Shown: positions 26,498-35,919 of the stretch, in pieces
Layout of the letters: each line of letters starts with the position of its first letter
How positions within the stretch are numbered: the stretch's first letter is position 1
Assembly (NCBI RefSeq): GCF_021916785.1
Contig: NZ_JAKCFC010000004.1
Location: 412,973-476,972, forward strand
Reading direction: 5' to 3'
From: Mycolicibacterium lacusdiani
GTDB lineage: Bacteria > Actinomycetota > Actinomycetes > Mycobacteriales > Mycobacteriaceae
Length of the DNA: 64,000 nt
Position numbers and translations under genes: made by a program
Notes under the pieces: generated by a model
Seen by the model: the letters and a program-made list of their open reading frames with translations, nothing else
Told to the model about the DNA's origin: nothing
The model's database searches: none

Positions 26498-27502
26498 TCA
26501 GAAGACTCCGCTGTAGGCGTTGAGGGCCGGTTGACCACCCAGGTGGGCGAACAGGACCTTGGAGTCGGCATCGATCTCACCCGAGCCGACGAGATCGATG
26601 AGGGCTGCCATCGACTTGCCCTCGTAGACCGGATCGAGGATGACGCCCTCCAGGCTGGCGGTCAGCCTGATGGCGTCGATGGTGGAAGCGACTGGCACGC
26701 CGTAACGTTCGCCGGCCCAGCCCTCGAGCACGGTGATCTCGTCGTCGCGCAGGTCGCGACCCAGGCCGATGAGTTCGGCGGTGCTGCGAGCGATGCGTTC
26801 GACCTGAGTGCGCGTGGCGTCGAGCTCGGCGGAGGCGTCTATGCCGATGACGCGGCGGGGTCTGCGCTGACCGGCGAAGCCGGCGATCATGCCCGCGTGG
26901 GTGGATCCTGTCACGCTGCACACCACGATCGTGTCGAAGAACGTCCCGAGTTCCTCTTCCTGCTGCTGCACTTCATACGCCCAATTCGCGAAGCCGAGAC
27001 CGCCCAGTCGGTGATCGGAGGCGCCGGCCGGAATGGCGTACGGCGTCCCGCCTGCGCGCTCGACGTCCTCGATCGCCTCGTGCCAGCTGTCCTTGAACTC
27101 GATGCCGAACCCGGATGGATTGAGCCGGACGTCAGCGCCCATGATCCGGGATAGGAGGATGTTGCCGACCTTGTCCGCGACCGGGTCGGGCCAGTCCACC
27201 CACTTCTCCTGCACCAAGACCGCCTTCATCCCGAGCTTGGCGGCGACTGCGGCCACCTGTCGAGTGTGGTTGGACTGCACGCCGCCGATGGAGACCAACG
27301 TGTCCGCGCCCTGGGCCAGCGCGTCCGGTACGAGGTACTCCAGTTTACGAGTCTTGTTGCCACCGAACGCCAGTCCCGAATTGACGTCTTCGCGCTTGGC
27401 CCATATCTCGGCGCCACCGAGGTGCTGACCCAAGCGGAGCAGTGGATGGACCGGGCTGGGTCCGAACGTGAGTGGATGACGCTCGAAATCGTGGATGGTC
27501 AT
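26498..27502 (-). CDS. acdS: 1-aminocyclopropane-1-carboxylate (ACC) deaminase
   Basis: 334 aa PLP enzyme. [34 protein letters not shown] (PLP Lys50), [31 protein letters not shown] and DPVYEGKSM match AcdS almost continuously. The Tyr-Glu pair in VYEGKS and Leu in [12 protein letters not shown] are those that distinguish ACC deaminase from D-cysteine desulfhydrase. It cleaves ACC to ammonia and 2-oxobutyrate, lowering ethylene in plant hosts. AGGAG precedes ATG 27502. This is an uncommon trait in mycobacteria and suggests a soil or root lifestyle. Confidence 0.9.
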   Translation of the reverse strand: MTIHDFERHPLTFGPSPVHPLLRLGQHLGGAEIWAKREDVNSGLAFGGNKTRKLEYLVPDALAQGADTLVSIGGVQSNHTRQVAAVAAKLGMKAVLVQEKWVDWPDPVADKVGNILLSRIMGADVRLNPSGFGIEFKDSWHEAIEDVERAGGTPYAIPAGASDHRLGGLGFANWAYEVQQQEEELGTFFDTIVVCSVTGSTHAGMIAGFAGQRRPRRVIGIDASAELDATRTQVERIARSTAELIGLGRDLRDDEITVLEGWAGERYGVPVASTIDAIRLTASLEGVILDPVYEGKSMAALIDLVGSGEIDADSKVLFAHLGGQPALNAYSGVF

Positions 27503-27568
27503 GCGCACGTGCTCCTTGCTGCCGCTGGGTTCGTAGCCGCGGTCAGCATACCGCGCATACCCGAAATT

Positions 27569-27583
27569 AATATCCAATATATT
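27569..27583. promoter_or_regulatory. AT-rich inverted repeat in the acdS promoter region
   Basis: AATAT-CCAAT-ATATT is a perfect inverted repeat within an AT-rich patch (27564-27583) in otherwise GC-rich DNA. It lies between acdS and the divergent hydrolase gene. It may be a GntR site, a promoter, or both. Confidence 0.4.
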
Positions 27584-27636
27584 GCGTTGTGCACGCTGAG
27601 CCAGCCAGGAAGGCGGGCCGAACTGGAGAGGGACCA

Positions 27637-28464
27637 ATGTTCAAGTCTGTTCTGACCGCACTGACCACGGGCACCACGGTGGCGCTGCTGGCCACCGCAT
27701 GCAGCAGCGGCGACCCAGCGAGTGCTACGCCCGCACGGCCCGCACCCGCGGCCAAGCCCACGGTGGTGTTGGTCCACGGGGCATTCACCGACTCGTCCAG
27801 CTGGAATGGCGTGGTCGCGAACCTCGAGGCCGACGGTTACCCGGTGGTCGCCGCCGCCAACCCGCTGCGCGGACTGCGCAGCGACGCCGACTACGTCCGC
27901 AGCGTGCTCGACAGCGTCGGGGGTCCGGTCGTGGTTGCCGGCCATTCGTACGGCGGTTCGGTGATGAGCGAAGCGGCCGACGGAAGGCCAAACGTCAAGG
28001 CACTGGTGTACGTCGCCAGTTTCCTTCTGGACCATGGGGAGACGACCTCGGATCTCGCCGCCAAGTTCCCTGGTGCCCAGCTCGGCCCCGCCCTCGAGAC
28101 CGTCCCGTTCCCGCAGCCGAACGGTGGCAGTGGGAACGATCTCTACGTCAAGCAGGAGGAGTTTCAAAGGGTGTTCGCTGCCGACGTGCCCGCGGACGTC
28201 GCCGATCTGATGGCGGCGACGCAGCGACCCATCACCGAAGCTGCGCTCAACGAGCCGGCCACGCGGGCCGCATGGAAGACCATCCCGTCGTGGAACCTCG
28301 TCACCACGCAGGATCTCGCCATTCCCGCTGAGTCGATGCGCTTCATGGGTGAGCGGGCGCGGTCCAAGACCGTCGAGGTCGAGGCGTCACACGCCGTCAC
28401 CGTCTCCCAGCCCGGCGCCGTCGCCGACCTGATCGACGAAGCCGCCCGCTCGACCGCCGGCTGA
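27637..28464 (+). CDS. Alpha/beta-hydrolase lipoprotein
   Basis: 275 aa. The signal [22 protein letters not shown] ends in a lipobox with Cys22. The mature protein has the hydrolase core: [13 protein letters not shown] (oxyanion turn), VAGHSYGG (nucleophile Ser) and [11 protein letters not shown] (His). It resembles the EstC/pyrethroid-hydrolase-like group. Membrane-anchored outside the cell. GGAGAGGG lies upstream of the ATG. Substrate unknown. Confidence 0.85.
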   Translation: MFKSVLTALTTGTTVALLATACSSGDPASATPARPAPAAKPTVVLVHGAFTDSSSWNGVVANLEADGYPVVAAANPLRGLRSDADYVRSVLDSVGGPVVVAGHSYGGSVMSEAADGRPNVKALVYVASFLLDHGETTSDLAAKFPGAQLGPALETVPFPQPNGGSGNDLYVKQEEFQRVFAADVPADVADLMAATQRPITEAALNEPATRAAWKTIPSWNLVTTQDLAIPAESMRFMGERARSKTVEVEASHAVTVSQPGAVADLIDEAARSTAG

Positions 28465-28519
28465 GCACCGGCACGCCACCAGACACACCCCGACACGATA
28501 CGAAGAACGGTGAAAGACG

Positions 28520-30058
28520 ATGTCAAACAATGAATCCAGACACTACGACTACGTGGTGATCGGCGCCGGATCGGCGGGCTGCGTGCTCGCCGCGCGCCTC
28601 TCCGAAGACCCCACGGTTCAGGTTCTGCTGCTCGAATCCGGCCCGGCCGACACCCTGGCGGAGATCACGGCACCACCTGCGTGGCCGTCGCTGTGGGGCA
28701 CCGAAGTCGATTACTCCTACTCGACCGTCCCGCAGCACGGCACGAGCGGCCTCGCCCACGACTGGCCACGCGGTCACACACTGGGTGGAAGCAGCAGCAT
28801 CAACGCGATGGTGCATCTGCGCGGGCACCCGAGCGACTTCGACGGATGGGCCAAGTCGGGTTGTTCCGGCTGGGATTACGACGCCGTGCTGCCTTACTTC
28901 CGTCGCATGGAGACAGTCGTGGGAGGGGATCCGCGCTACCGCGGTACCGATGGGCCGATGCGTCCCGCCCGTGCGGCAGACGCGGACGCGAACCCACTGT
29001 CACAGGTCTTCGTCGACGGAGCTGCCGCAGCTGGCTTCCCGCTGACCGACGACTTCAACGGAGCCCGAGCCGAGGGCGCTGGGTGGCACGACCTCGCGAT
29101 AACCGGCGGCCTCCGACAGAGCGTCGCGACCGCCTACCTGCACCCGCTCGGCCGCAGCAGGGCCAACCTGACCGTGTCGACCAACTCCCGGGCGCTGAAG
29201 CTGCGTTTCGACGGGTTCCGTTGCGTGGGAGTAGACTTCGACCGCGGCGGTGAGGTCGTGACCGCGTATGCCGACACCGAGGTGGTGCTCAGCGCAGGTG
29301 CGGTCGACTCACCGCGGTTGCTGCTGCTGTCCGGCATCGGGCCGGCTGCCGAACTCGAAGCGGTCGGTGTCGACGTGGTGCACGACCTGCCCGGAGTGGG
29401 CCGCAACCTGCACGACCATGCGCTGTGCGGGGTGGTCTACGAAGCGGCGCAACCGATCCCGGCGGGTCGGACGAATCACGCCGAGACGTCGATGCTGTGG
29501 CGCAGCGACGACTCGCTCCCAGGTCCCGACATGCAGCTGATGTTCATTCACGTGCCGTTCCACCCCGCCAATCTGTCCGCCCCCGCGAACAGCTTCACGT
29601 TGGCGGTGGCGATCGTGCCCGACGCGCGTGGCTCGATCCGGCTCGCCGGACCGGATCCGTCGACCGCACCTCTGATCGACCCGAACTACCTGGGTACCGA
29701 ATCCGACGTGCTGCGGATGATGCACGGGGTGGACGTCGCGCGTCGGATCGCGGGCACCGCGCCGTTCGCGCCGTGGCGTGCTCGCGAGGTGCTCCCCGGG
29801 CCGGACGTGGTCGACGAAGCCGGGTTGCGGTCGTTCGTCGCACGCGGCACCAGCACGTACTACCACCCGGTGGGAAGCTGCGCGATGGGCACGGGCACCG
29901 ACGCCGTGGTCGACCCGGAACTGCGGGTACGCGGACTGTCCGGCCTCCGGGTGGCCGACGCGTCGATCATGCCCAAGATCCCGCCGGTCAACACCAACGC
30001 CGCGGTGATCATGATCGGCGAGAAGGCCGCCGACCTGATCCGCCGGCAGGCGGGCTGA
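28520..30058 (+). CDS. GMC-family FAD oxidoreductase (choline dehydrogenase-like)
   Basis: 512 aa. GAGSAG at residues 15-20 and GHTLGGSSSINAMVHLRG are GMC signatures. The C-terminal STYYHPVGSCAMG and MPKIPPVNTNAAVIMIGE carry the active-site His and Asn. It oxidises an alcohol to an aldehyde; the substrate range of this family is broad. It starts 55 nt after the hydrolase gene and may share its transcript. Confidence 0.9.
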   Translation: MSNNESRHYDYVVIGAGSAGCVLAARLSEDPTVQVLLLESGPADTLAEITAPPAWPSLWGTEVDYSYSTVPQHGTSGLAHDWPRGHTLGGSSSINAMVHLRGHPSDFDGWAKSGCSGWDYDAVLPYFRRMETVVGGDPRYRGTDGPMRPARAADADANPLSQVFVDGAAAAGFPLTDDFNGARAEGAGWHDLAITGGLRQSVATAYLHPLGRSRANLTVSTNSRALKLRFDGFRCVGVDFDRGGEVVTAYADTEVVLSAGAVDSPRLLLLSGIGPAAELEAVGVDVVHDLPGVGRNLHDHALCGVVYEAAQPIPAGRTNHAETSMLWRSDDSLPGPDMQLMFIHVPFHPANLSAPANSFTLAVAIVPDARGSIRLAGPDPSTAPLIDPNYLGTESDVLRMMHGVDVARRIAGTAPFAPWRAREVLPGPDVVDEAGLRSFVARGTSTYYHPVGSCAMGTGTDAVVDPELRVRGLSGLRVADASIMPKIPPVNTNAAVIMIGEKAADLIRRQAG

Positions 30059-30081
30059 CGGAACGCCCCTACCCTGGAGCC

Positions 30082-30285
30082 ATGTTGCTCTTCTTCGGCT
30101 ACGGCACCAAGCAGAAGCACCTTGGCTCCGGGGAGGTGCGGACCTGCCCGCGCTGTCACAACACCACGCAGTGGGCGCGGATGCAGGAGTTCAAGCAGTT
30201 CTCGCTGTTCTTCGTCCCGGTGGCGCGGTGGAAGCGCCGCACCTTCGAGGTGTGCGGCATCTGCGGTGCCGCCGTGGTCGGCTAA
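30082..30285 (+). CDS. Small zinc-ribbon protein
   Basis: 67 aa with two CxxC pairs (CPRC near residue 23 and CGIC near 59) separated by a hydrophobic/basic stretch, a single zinc ribbon. The start MLLFFGYGTKQK is typical of actinobacterial zinc-ribbon proteins. TACCCT at 30070-30075 is 6 nt before the ATG, suggesting a leaderless mRNA, although GGAG is also present. It ends 2 nt before the ABC-F gene, so the two are co-transcribed. Confidence 0.8.
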   Translation: MLLFFGYGTKQKHLGSGEVRTCPRCHNTTQWARMQEFKQFSLFFVPVARWKRRTFEVCGICGAAVVG

Positions 30286-30287
30286 CC

Positions 30288-31952
30288 ATGACCGCAACGC
30301 TCGTCGCGAAGAACCTGGCAGGGGGATTCGCCCATCGCACCCTCTTCGAGGGTCTCGACGTGACCGTCGCGCCGGGTGACGTGGTCGGGGTGGTCGGCGC
30401 CAACGGGGCAGGCAAGAGCACACTGCTGCGGATCCTGGCCGGGGACCTGGAACCGCTCGACGGCGTGGTGAGCCTTGCGCCGGCCGACGCCTTCGTCGGG
30501 TGGCTCCCGCAGGAACACGAACGCGTGCCGGGCGAGACCGTCGCGGCGTACGTCGCCCGCCGCACCGGCTGCGCCGATGCCACCGACGCCATGGAGGCAG
30601 CCGCGGCGGCGCTGTCGGAACCAGACCGATCGCCCCCGGGCGTCGATCCCGCCGTCGTCTACTCCGCGGCGCTGGACCACTGGCTCGCAACCGGCGCCGC
30701 CGACCTCGACGAGCGGCTGCCGGCGGTACTGGCGGACCTGGGGCTCGATTCGACGTCGGTACGACCGGAGTCGACGCTCATGACCGCACTGTCGGGTGGG
30801 CAGGCGGCCAGGGTCGGACTCGCGGCCCTGGTGACGTCGCGTTTCGACGTCGTGCTGCTCGACGAGCCGACCAACGATCTCGACCTCGACGGGCTCGCCC
30901 GGCTAGAGCAGTTCGTCCGCGAACTCCGCGGTGGCGTCGTACTGGTGAGCCATGATCGAGAGTTCCTCGCTCGCAGCGTGACTCACGTCCTCGAGCTGGA
31001 CCTGGCGCAGAACACGACCACGGTCTTCGGCGGTGGCTACGAGAGCTATCTCGAAGAGCGCGAGGTGGGTCGCAGGCACAAGCGCGAGCAGTACGAGGAA
31101 TTCGCCGACAAGAAGGCCGACCTCGTCGCACGCGCACGTACGCAACGGGAGTGGTCGAGCCAAGGCGTCCGCAACGCAATGCGCAAGGCTCCCGACAACG
31201 ACAAGAACCGGCGACGCGCGGCCACCGAGTCCAGTGAGAAGCAGGCGCAGAAGGTACGCCAGATGGAGAGCCGGATCGCCCGCCTCGAGGAAGTGGCCGA
31301 ACCCCGCAAGGAGTGGACGCTGGAGTTGACCATCGGAGCTGCGCCCCGATCCAGTTCCGTCGTCGCGACACTCGACGATGCCGTCGTGCGGCAGGGCGAC
31401 TTCGTCCTCGGGCCGGTGTCACTCCAGGTCGATGCCGGCGAGCGGATCGGCATCACCGGACCCAACGGGGCCGGGAAGTCGACGCTGCTGCGCCTCCTCC
31501 TCGGCCGCCGCGAGCCCGACGAGGGTCGTGCGAGTCTGGGCGCCAACGTGGCGATCGGCGAGATCGACCAGGCGCGAGCCGATTTCACGGGATCCGATCG
31601 ACTCGTCGACCGGTTCGAGGAGCGCGTGCCGTCATGGACGACCGCCGACGTCCGGACCCTGCTCGCGAAGTTCGGCCTGCGCGCGGACCACGTCGAACGC
31701 ACCGTCGACGAACTGTCACCCGGCGAACGGACCCGCGCCGGTCTGGCGCTGCTGCAAGCACGTGGCACCAACGTGCTGGTCCTCGACGAGCCGACGAACC
31801 ATCTCGACCTGCCCGCGATCGAGCAACTCGAACAAGCGCTGGACTCCTACGACGGCGCGCTGCTGCTGGTCACCCACGATCGGCGGATGCTCGAGAACGT
31901 GCGACTGGACCGGACCTGGGTCGTCGACGGCGGGCGCGTCACCGAGGCCTAG
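30288..31952 (+). CDS. ABC-F family ATPase (ribosome-associated/antibiotic protection type)
   Basis: 554 aa with two ATPase domains and no membrane segment. Walker A motifs are GANGAGKST (37-45) and GPNGAGKST in the second half, with LSGGQ and LSPGE signatures and DEPTN(D/H)LD Walker B motifs. A charged helical linker between them (about 240-345) is the ribosome-reaching arm of ABC-F factors. It could rescue stalled ribosomes or protect them from antibiotics; the linker alone does not decide. Its end overlaps the convergent glycosyltransferase by 4 nt. Confidence 0.92.
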   Translation: MTATLVAKNLAGGFAHRTLFEGLDVTVAPGDVVGVVGANGAGKSTLLRILAGDLEPLDGVVSLAPADAFVGWLPQEHERVPGETVAAYVARRTGCADATDAMEAAAAALSEPDRSPPGVDPAVVYSAALDHWLATGAADLDERLPAVLADLGLDSTSVRPESTLMTALSGGQAARVGLAALVTSRFDVVLLDEPTNDLDLDGLARLEQFVRELRGGVVLVSHDREFLARSVTHVLELDLAQNTTTVFGGGYESYLEEREVGRRHKREQYEEFADKKADLVARARTQREWSSQGVRNAMRKAPDNDKNRRRAATESSEKQAQKVRQMESRIARLEEVAEPRKEWTLELTIGAAPRSSSVVATLDDAVVRQGDFVLGPVSLQVDAGERIGITGPNGAGKSTLLRLLLGRREPDEGRASLGANVAIGEIDQARADFTGSDRLVDRFEERVPSWTTADVRTLLAKFGLRADHVERTVDELSPGERTRAGLALLQARGTNVLVLDEPTNHLDLPAIEQLEQALDSYDGALLLVTHDRRMLENVRLDRTWVVDGGRVTEA

Positions 31953-33472
31953 CGCGTCGCCTTCAGTACCTGCGCCAAGCTGTACTGCCACCGCTCGGTG
32001 AGCCGGAACCCCATGTCGTGAGTCACCGCGAACGTCCGGGTCCCGCCGAACAGCGGCCCTGGCGGAATGGCTACGCCTGCTTCGTCCTTCGGCGCGGCGG
32101 GGTCGGCTTGGGTGATCACCCACACGGTGCCGCAGTGCTGAAGCGGTCCCACGGACGCCTCGGGGATCAGGTTGGTGTCGAAGACCCCGTGCAGATCCGT
32201 CGCACGTTGCCACAGGCTGACGTCGATCAGCGCGGCGTAGGCATCGGGGCGCGCGGCCAGCAGCGGCCGCATCGGCGCGGGGTGGAAGGTGACGGTGTCG
32301 TCGACCAGGAGGCAGTCACCCGCCCTGGCTTCCGCACCGATGAGGTCGGCCACCTGGCTGTAGTCCATGTCGTACTTGGCGTACGGACCACGCTGCAGCT
32401 CGGCCCAACCGTGCACGGACACGACGCCGAAAACCGCGACGACGGCGGCCACTAGCCATGCCGAGCGGGCCACGGCGACCACGGACACGCCGAGCAGCAG
32501 TGCCATCGCCGGAGCGGTGAAGGAAAGATAGCGCGGCGTGTAGAGCGGCTCCGCAACGGCCGACCACCCGACGATCACCGCGGTGGGGATAGCCAGCCAC
32601 GTCAGCGCCAGGACCACCACCTCGCGGTCACCGGTCTCCAGTCGCCGGGATGTCCATCGCCAAGTCGCCGCGGCTGCGACCACGAACAGCGCGGCGAGCG
32701 CGGCGAAATAGGGATTGCGATCGAAGTATTGTTGCACCGCAACGTCTTCGAGCGTGCTCCGTCCGATCGACGTGATCCATCTGATCTGGTGCGCCTGGCC
32801 TGCGACCACGGCGACGAACGGCGCTGCGGCCCCGGCCACCAGTGCCGACACGACGCCGAAGGGCACCGCGACGGATCGCGTCCGTCGGAATGCCAGCACG
32901 AACACGGCATGTACGGGGATCAGGAGGACGAGGTAGACGTCGAGCAGGATCGACAGCGCCAGCAGCGTGCCGTATGCAGCCCACGGCCAGGGGGTACCAC
33001 GCCGCGCCGCCCAGACCAGCGTGACGGCGAGCCACACAGCGAACAGCATCGACAACGCGTAGGGCCGCGCCTCGATGCCCGCCCACGTCGCTCGCGGCAG
33101 GATGGCGCAGATGATCCCGGCGGTCAGCCCCACCTGACGCGACGACAGTTGCCTGCCCAGCACCGCCACTCCCGCGGCGGCGCCGCCGACGGCGAGGCCG
33201 CTGGGCACACGCGACCAGAACTCGGTGGCCGGAAACACCTGGAGCCACCCGTGCATCGACAGGTAGTAGAGGCCGTGAACGGCGTCGACGTCGCCGAGCA
33301 TCTGCCACAGCTGCGCGACCGACCGGCTGTAGGCCGCGGAGATCGTCGCTGCCTCGTCGTACCAGAACGACGGCCGTCCGGCCCCGATGAGACTGATGGC
33401 GGCACCGAACAGCCCAACGACCAGCGGATCCAGCGCTGGACGGGGTCGAAGGCGCGCCCGCGTCTCTACCAG
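31949..33472 (-). CDS. GT-C glycosyltransferase (PMT/ArnT-like), start uncertain
   Basis: Integral membrane protein with about 10-11 segments. Reading upstream of ATG 33301 the frame stays open and adds LDPLVVGLFGAAISLIGAGR then PSFWYDEAATISAAYSRSV. This includes the first membrane helix and the Asp-Glu of the GT-C catalytic loop, so the true start must be further upstream. Yet no ATG, GTG or TTG occurs in frame between 33301 and the stop at 33524. CTG 33472, overlapping the GH16 stop, is given as a working start (507 aa). It probably transfers a sugar from polyprenyl phosphate outside the membrane. Confidence 0.75.
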   Translation of the reverse strand: MVETRARLRPRPALDPLVVGLFGAAISLIGAGRPSFWYDEAATISAAYSRSVAQLWQMLGDVDAVHGLYYLSMHGWLQVFPATEFWSRVPSGLAVGGAAAGVAVLGRQLSSRQVGLTAGIICAILPRATWAGIEARPYALSMLFAVWLAVTLVWAARRGTPWPWAAYGTLLALSILLDVYLVLLIPVHAVFVLAFRRTRSVAVPFGVVSALVAGAAAPFVAVVAGQAHQIRWITSIGRSTLEDVAVQQYFDRNPYFAALAALFVVAAAATWRWTSRRLETGDREVVVLALTWLAIPTAVIVGWSAVAEPLYTPRYLSFTAPAMALLLGVSVVAVARSAWLVAAVVAVFGVVSVHGWAELQRGPYAKYDMDYSQVADLIGAEARAGDCLLVDDTVTFHPAPMRPLLAARPDAYAALIDVSLWQRATDLHGVFDTNLIPEASVGPLQHCGTVWVITQADPAAPKDEAGVAIPPGPLFGGTRTFAVTHDMGFRLTERWQYSLAQVLKATR

Positions 33473-34320
33473 ACGCGGATCCAGTCGACGAGCATCACCG
33501 ACGGGTACGGCGCGCGGGCGGGGTCACCGCCACCGGTTCCACCCACCGCGACGTTCAGCACGGCCTGCATCCAGTAACCCGGGATGCCGAACGGCCAGCG
33601 CAGGTCGCTGGGATTGCCATGGACCGGGATGGGGTTGGGCGGCACCGTGAAGTAGGGCTCTGCCCCGTCGACGTAGTCGCGCCAGAAGCTGAAGCCGTCG
33701 GTACCCCAGTGGACTCGCCAGGTGTGCCAACCGGGGTCCACCAACTCGGGAATGGACTTGCCCTCCCACGTCTTGCCGTTCGACGCGGCGTGCACGGTGG
33801 TGCCGGGAGCCCACTTCTCGTTGCCGTAGTACTCGACGATGTCGACCTCACCGTCGGGCAGCGGGTCCTGGTTCACCAGCCAGTAGGCGGGCCACAGGCC
33901 GGGGAACATGTCGAATCGCAGGCGTGCTTCCCAGGTGGTGTTGATCTGTCCGCGGAACTGGCTGAGCACCTTGCCGCTGAAGTACTGATCGCCTTCCTTC
34001 GTCGCGCACAGCACGAGGTTGGAATTGCCGTCGATGAACACGTTGCGGCGATCGTCGCGGTAGTGGCCCGCCAGTGGCGGATTCACCCCGTCGTCCCAGT
34101 TCTGCACCAGCCACTTGGATGGATCGGGGCCTGATCCGGCGGGCCCGTCGAATTCGTCCTGGAAGAGGTAGGACACTCCGGCGGCGGCGTCGGGCGGCGG
34201 CGCCATGGGAGGAGCAGGCCGCAGCGGCGTTGCGCCCGCCAGCGGTACCGGGAGCGCGGCGCCCAGCGCGGCGGCTCCGGTCATCATCATCATCAGGCTG
34301 CGGCGGTCCATTTGTGGCAC
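33466..34320 (-). CDS. Glycoside hydrolase family 16 (beta-glucanase, Rv0315-like)
   Basis: 284 aa. A twin-arginine-like signal (MDRRSLMMMMTGAAALGAAL) precedes a GH16 jelly roll. The catalytic ExDxxE is GEVDIVEYYG (Glu158, Asp160, Glu163). The order and wording closely follow M. tuberculosis Rv0315. It should cleave beta-1,3-type glucans outside the cell. GTG 34320 is chosen because TATGGT lies 6 nt upstream (leaderless); ATG 34311 is an alternative. Its stop overlaps the glycosyltransferase frame. Confidence 0.87.
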   Translation of the reverse strand: MPQMDRRSLMMMMTGAAALGAALPVPLAGATPLRPAPPMAPPPDAAAGVSYLFQDEFDGPAGSGPDPSKWLVQNWDDGVNPPLAGHYRDDRRNVFIDGNSNLVLCATKEGDQYFSGKVLSQFRGQINTTWEARLRFDMFPGLWPAYWLVNQDPLPDGEVDIVEYYGNEKWAPGTTVHAASNGKTWEGKSIPELVDPGWHTWRVHWGTDGFSFWRDYVDGAEPYFTVPPNPIPVHGNPSDLRWPFGIPGYWMQAVLNVAVGGTGGGDPARAPYPSVMLVDWIRVW

Positions 34321-34738
34321 CCAAGCACCATAAGGGGTGTGGCAAATGATCAGTAGAGCTTTCATCGCTCCACGTGCTCCACGTGCTCCGCGTGTTCGCT
34401 GAATGTCGTCGGTCTCGGCCGTCCGTGACCCGCTGGGCAGCGCTGTCCTTCGACGATGGTCGAGGCATACACGCAGGACACGCGGTTGTCGGCGTGCCGT
34501 CGGTCTGATCGGTCGAGACGGCGGTCACGACCCGGACTTGGGTTCGGCAGCTCGACATTGGCAAACCCTTGACCGGTACCGGCCATTTGGCGCAGTGGGT
34601 CGGCCGGCACCACCTCTGGGAGGGGACTGGCCGACGAGATTCGGCGGTACGCCATCGGCCGCGTTAGCATGCGTGCAGTGCGACGAGTGGTGATTCGTCG
34701 CAAAGTCGTTGCTAGCTAACGCAATCGGGGGTAATCGG
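34321..34738. other. Intergenic region without a convincing gene
   Basis: Open frames here lack ribosome sites and family features. The left side carries the GH16 promoter (TATGGT on the reverse strand at 34327-34332). GCTCCACGT is repeated in tandem near 34375-34392 with a third, imperfect copy. The right end has GGGGG about 8 nt before the DUF732 start. Confidence 0.5.
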
Positions 34739-35086
34739 ATGTTCGATCGTCAGCGCCAGCGCCGTGGCGGCGCGGTAGCCAGCCACCCGTCCGTCGTGGC
34801 TGGAACGGCATGCGTGGTTGGCGCGTTCGCGGCAGGCCAGATAGGCCTCTTCGCGCTGGCCGCCCCGGCTTCCGCCGACACGCAAGCCTTCCTGCACGGC
34901 CTCGAGGAACGCTACAGCTTCATGACCGCAGACGAATTGCTGGCAGCCGGACATCGCGCGTGCGCGATCATCGACGCCGGCAACCCCGCGGCTACGGCGA
35001 GTGGAATGCTGGATCGTGAGTTCGGGATCGGCGAGACCGTGGCGATCGAGATCGTCAGCAACGCGACCAAGTACCTCGGCTGCTGA
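34739..35086 (+). CDS. DUF732 secreted mycobacterial protein
   Basis: 115 aa. A signal region (VVAGTACVVGAFAAGQIGLF…APASA) precedes a short helical DUF732 domain: FLHGLEERYSFMTADELLAAGHRACAIIDAGN and a terminal Cys. Two cysteines likely form a disulphide. DUF732 proteins are abundant small exported proteins of mycobacteria with no known function. Confidence 0.85.
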   Translation: MFDRQRQRRGGAVASHPSVVAGTACVVGAFAAGQIGLFALAAPASADTQAFLHGLEERYSFMTADELLAAGHRACAIIDAGNPAATASGMLDREFGIGETVAIEIVSNATKYLGC

Positions 35087-35196
35087 CGTAGTCGGCTACC
35101 GCCAGCTCGCGGCGGCCACCCGAAAGTAGCTGCGTCAGTGGTCCTGTGATGCGTTGTCATCCACGACACGTTTGACTGCGAAAACAAGCTGGTGTG

Positions 35197-35213
35197 ACGC
35201 CGGTCACCGGCGT
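35197..35213. promoter_or_regulatory. 17-bp perfect palindrome upstream of candidate small RNA
   Basis: ACGCCGGT-C-ACCGGCGT is a perfect palindrome adjoining TACGCT (35213-35218), a possible -10 element. It lies just before the hairpin region starting near 35226. It could be an operator for that transcript. Confidence 0.45.
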
Positions 35214-35225
35214 ACGCTCGCTGCT

Positions 35226-35325
35226 ACGACGGGTTCGGGAGTGACGATTCCAAAGAACCGGCAGGGGCTGAAAGTCGGTCGCGCGACACTGAAAAGACGC
35301 GCCCCTTGTCCTCCCGAACCCGCCC
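35226..35325 (+). ncRNA. Candidate structured small RNA
   Basis: Between two converging genes, CGGGTTCGGGAG (35230-35241) pairs perfectly with CTCCCGAACCCG (35311-35322). Inside, AGGGGC pairs with GCCCCT and GTCG-gtcgcg-CGAC forms an inner hairpin, giving a nested rod of about 100 nt. TACGCT at 35213-35218 would start transcription near 35226, exactly at the foot of the stem. No protein frame is convincing. Strand is inferred from the -10; no known RNA family is recognised. Confidence 0.45.
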
Positions 35326-35373
35326 AAAACCGCTGAGCCATATCATCGACGCTGCGTGGAACCCGCCGCCTGC

Positions 35374-35883
35374 CTACCGGGGCTTGGCCGGGTTCTTCGC
35401 CGCGGTGATGGCCGACGCGACGGCCGAGAAGCATTCGGCGGCAGCGGGTTCGGTGCCGAGTCCGACGTAGAAGCTGCCGGGCGAATCGCCGGCCAGGCCG
35501 GAGATCGTGAAGCCACCGGTCTCGCCGGCCACCGTGCCCAGCCGGGCGTCGAGGCCAGTACCGGACACGACGGAGGCCTGCGTCAGCGGCAGCGACAGCA
35601 CCGACGTCCCGCGCTTGGCCCCGTCGATCACGACGAGGAGGTGGGTCGGGTGGAGCACGACGACGGTATCGTGCTCGGCGTCGGGATCCGACGGATTCGC
35701 TTTGCGCCGCAGCAGTTTCCCCAATCCCGAGCCCGACGGCAGGTTCTCGCTGTGCGTCACCCAGGCCTGCACGTCGTTCAGGATGAGCTGGCGGGAGTCG
35801 GCGTGGGCCGTGAGCTTCTCGCGGACGTGGGCGGCGAGGTCGCCGATCGTCGCCGGGCGGGTGTGACGCGCGTACATCGGCAT
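35374..35883 (-). CDS. Conserved hypothetical protein
   Basis: 169 aa from ATG 35883. Alternating strands (TVVVLHPTHLLVVIDGAKRG, TSVLSLPLTQASVVSGTG, GGFTISG) suggest a PH-like or beta-rich fold after an N-terminal helix. GATACT lies 6 nt before the ATG, compatible with a leaderless start; ATG 35877 and 35898 are alternatives. No signal peptide. Function not recognised. Confidence 0.65.
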   Translation of the reverse strand: MPMYARHTRPATIGDLAAHVREKLTAHADSRQLILNDVQAWVTHSENLPSGSGLGKLLRRKANPSDPDAEHDTVVVLHPTHLLVVIDGAKRGTSVLSLPLTQASVVSGTGLDARLGTVAGETGGFTISGLAGDSPGSFYVGLGTEPAAAECFSAVASAITAAKNPAKPR

Positions 35884-35919
35884 GCACGCAGTATCCACCC
35901 GGATTGCCGAGATGCGCGC

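Noticed and set aside
34362..34703. Open frames on both strands between GH16 and DUF732 genes
   Set aside because: No ribosome site, unusual composition, no recognisable motif.
35154..35336. 60-residue open frame over the structured region
   Set aside because: No start context and the frame is fully explained by the inverted repeat; RNA structure is a better reading.
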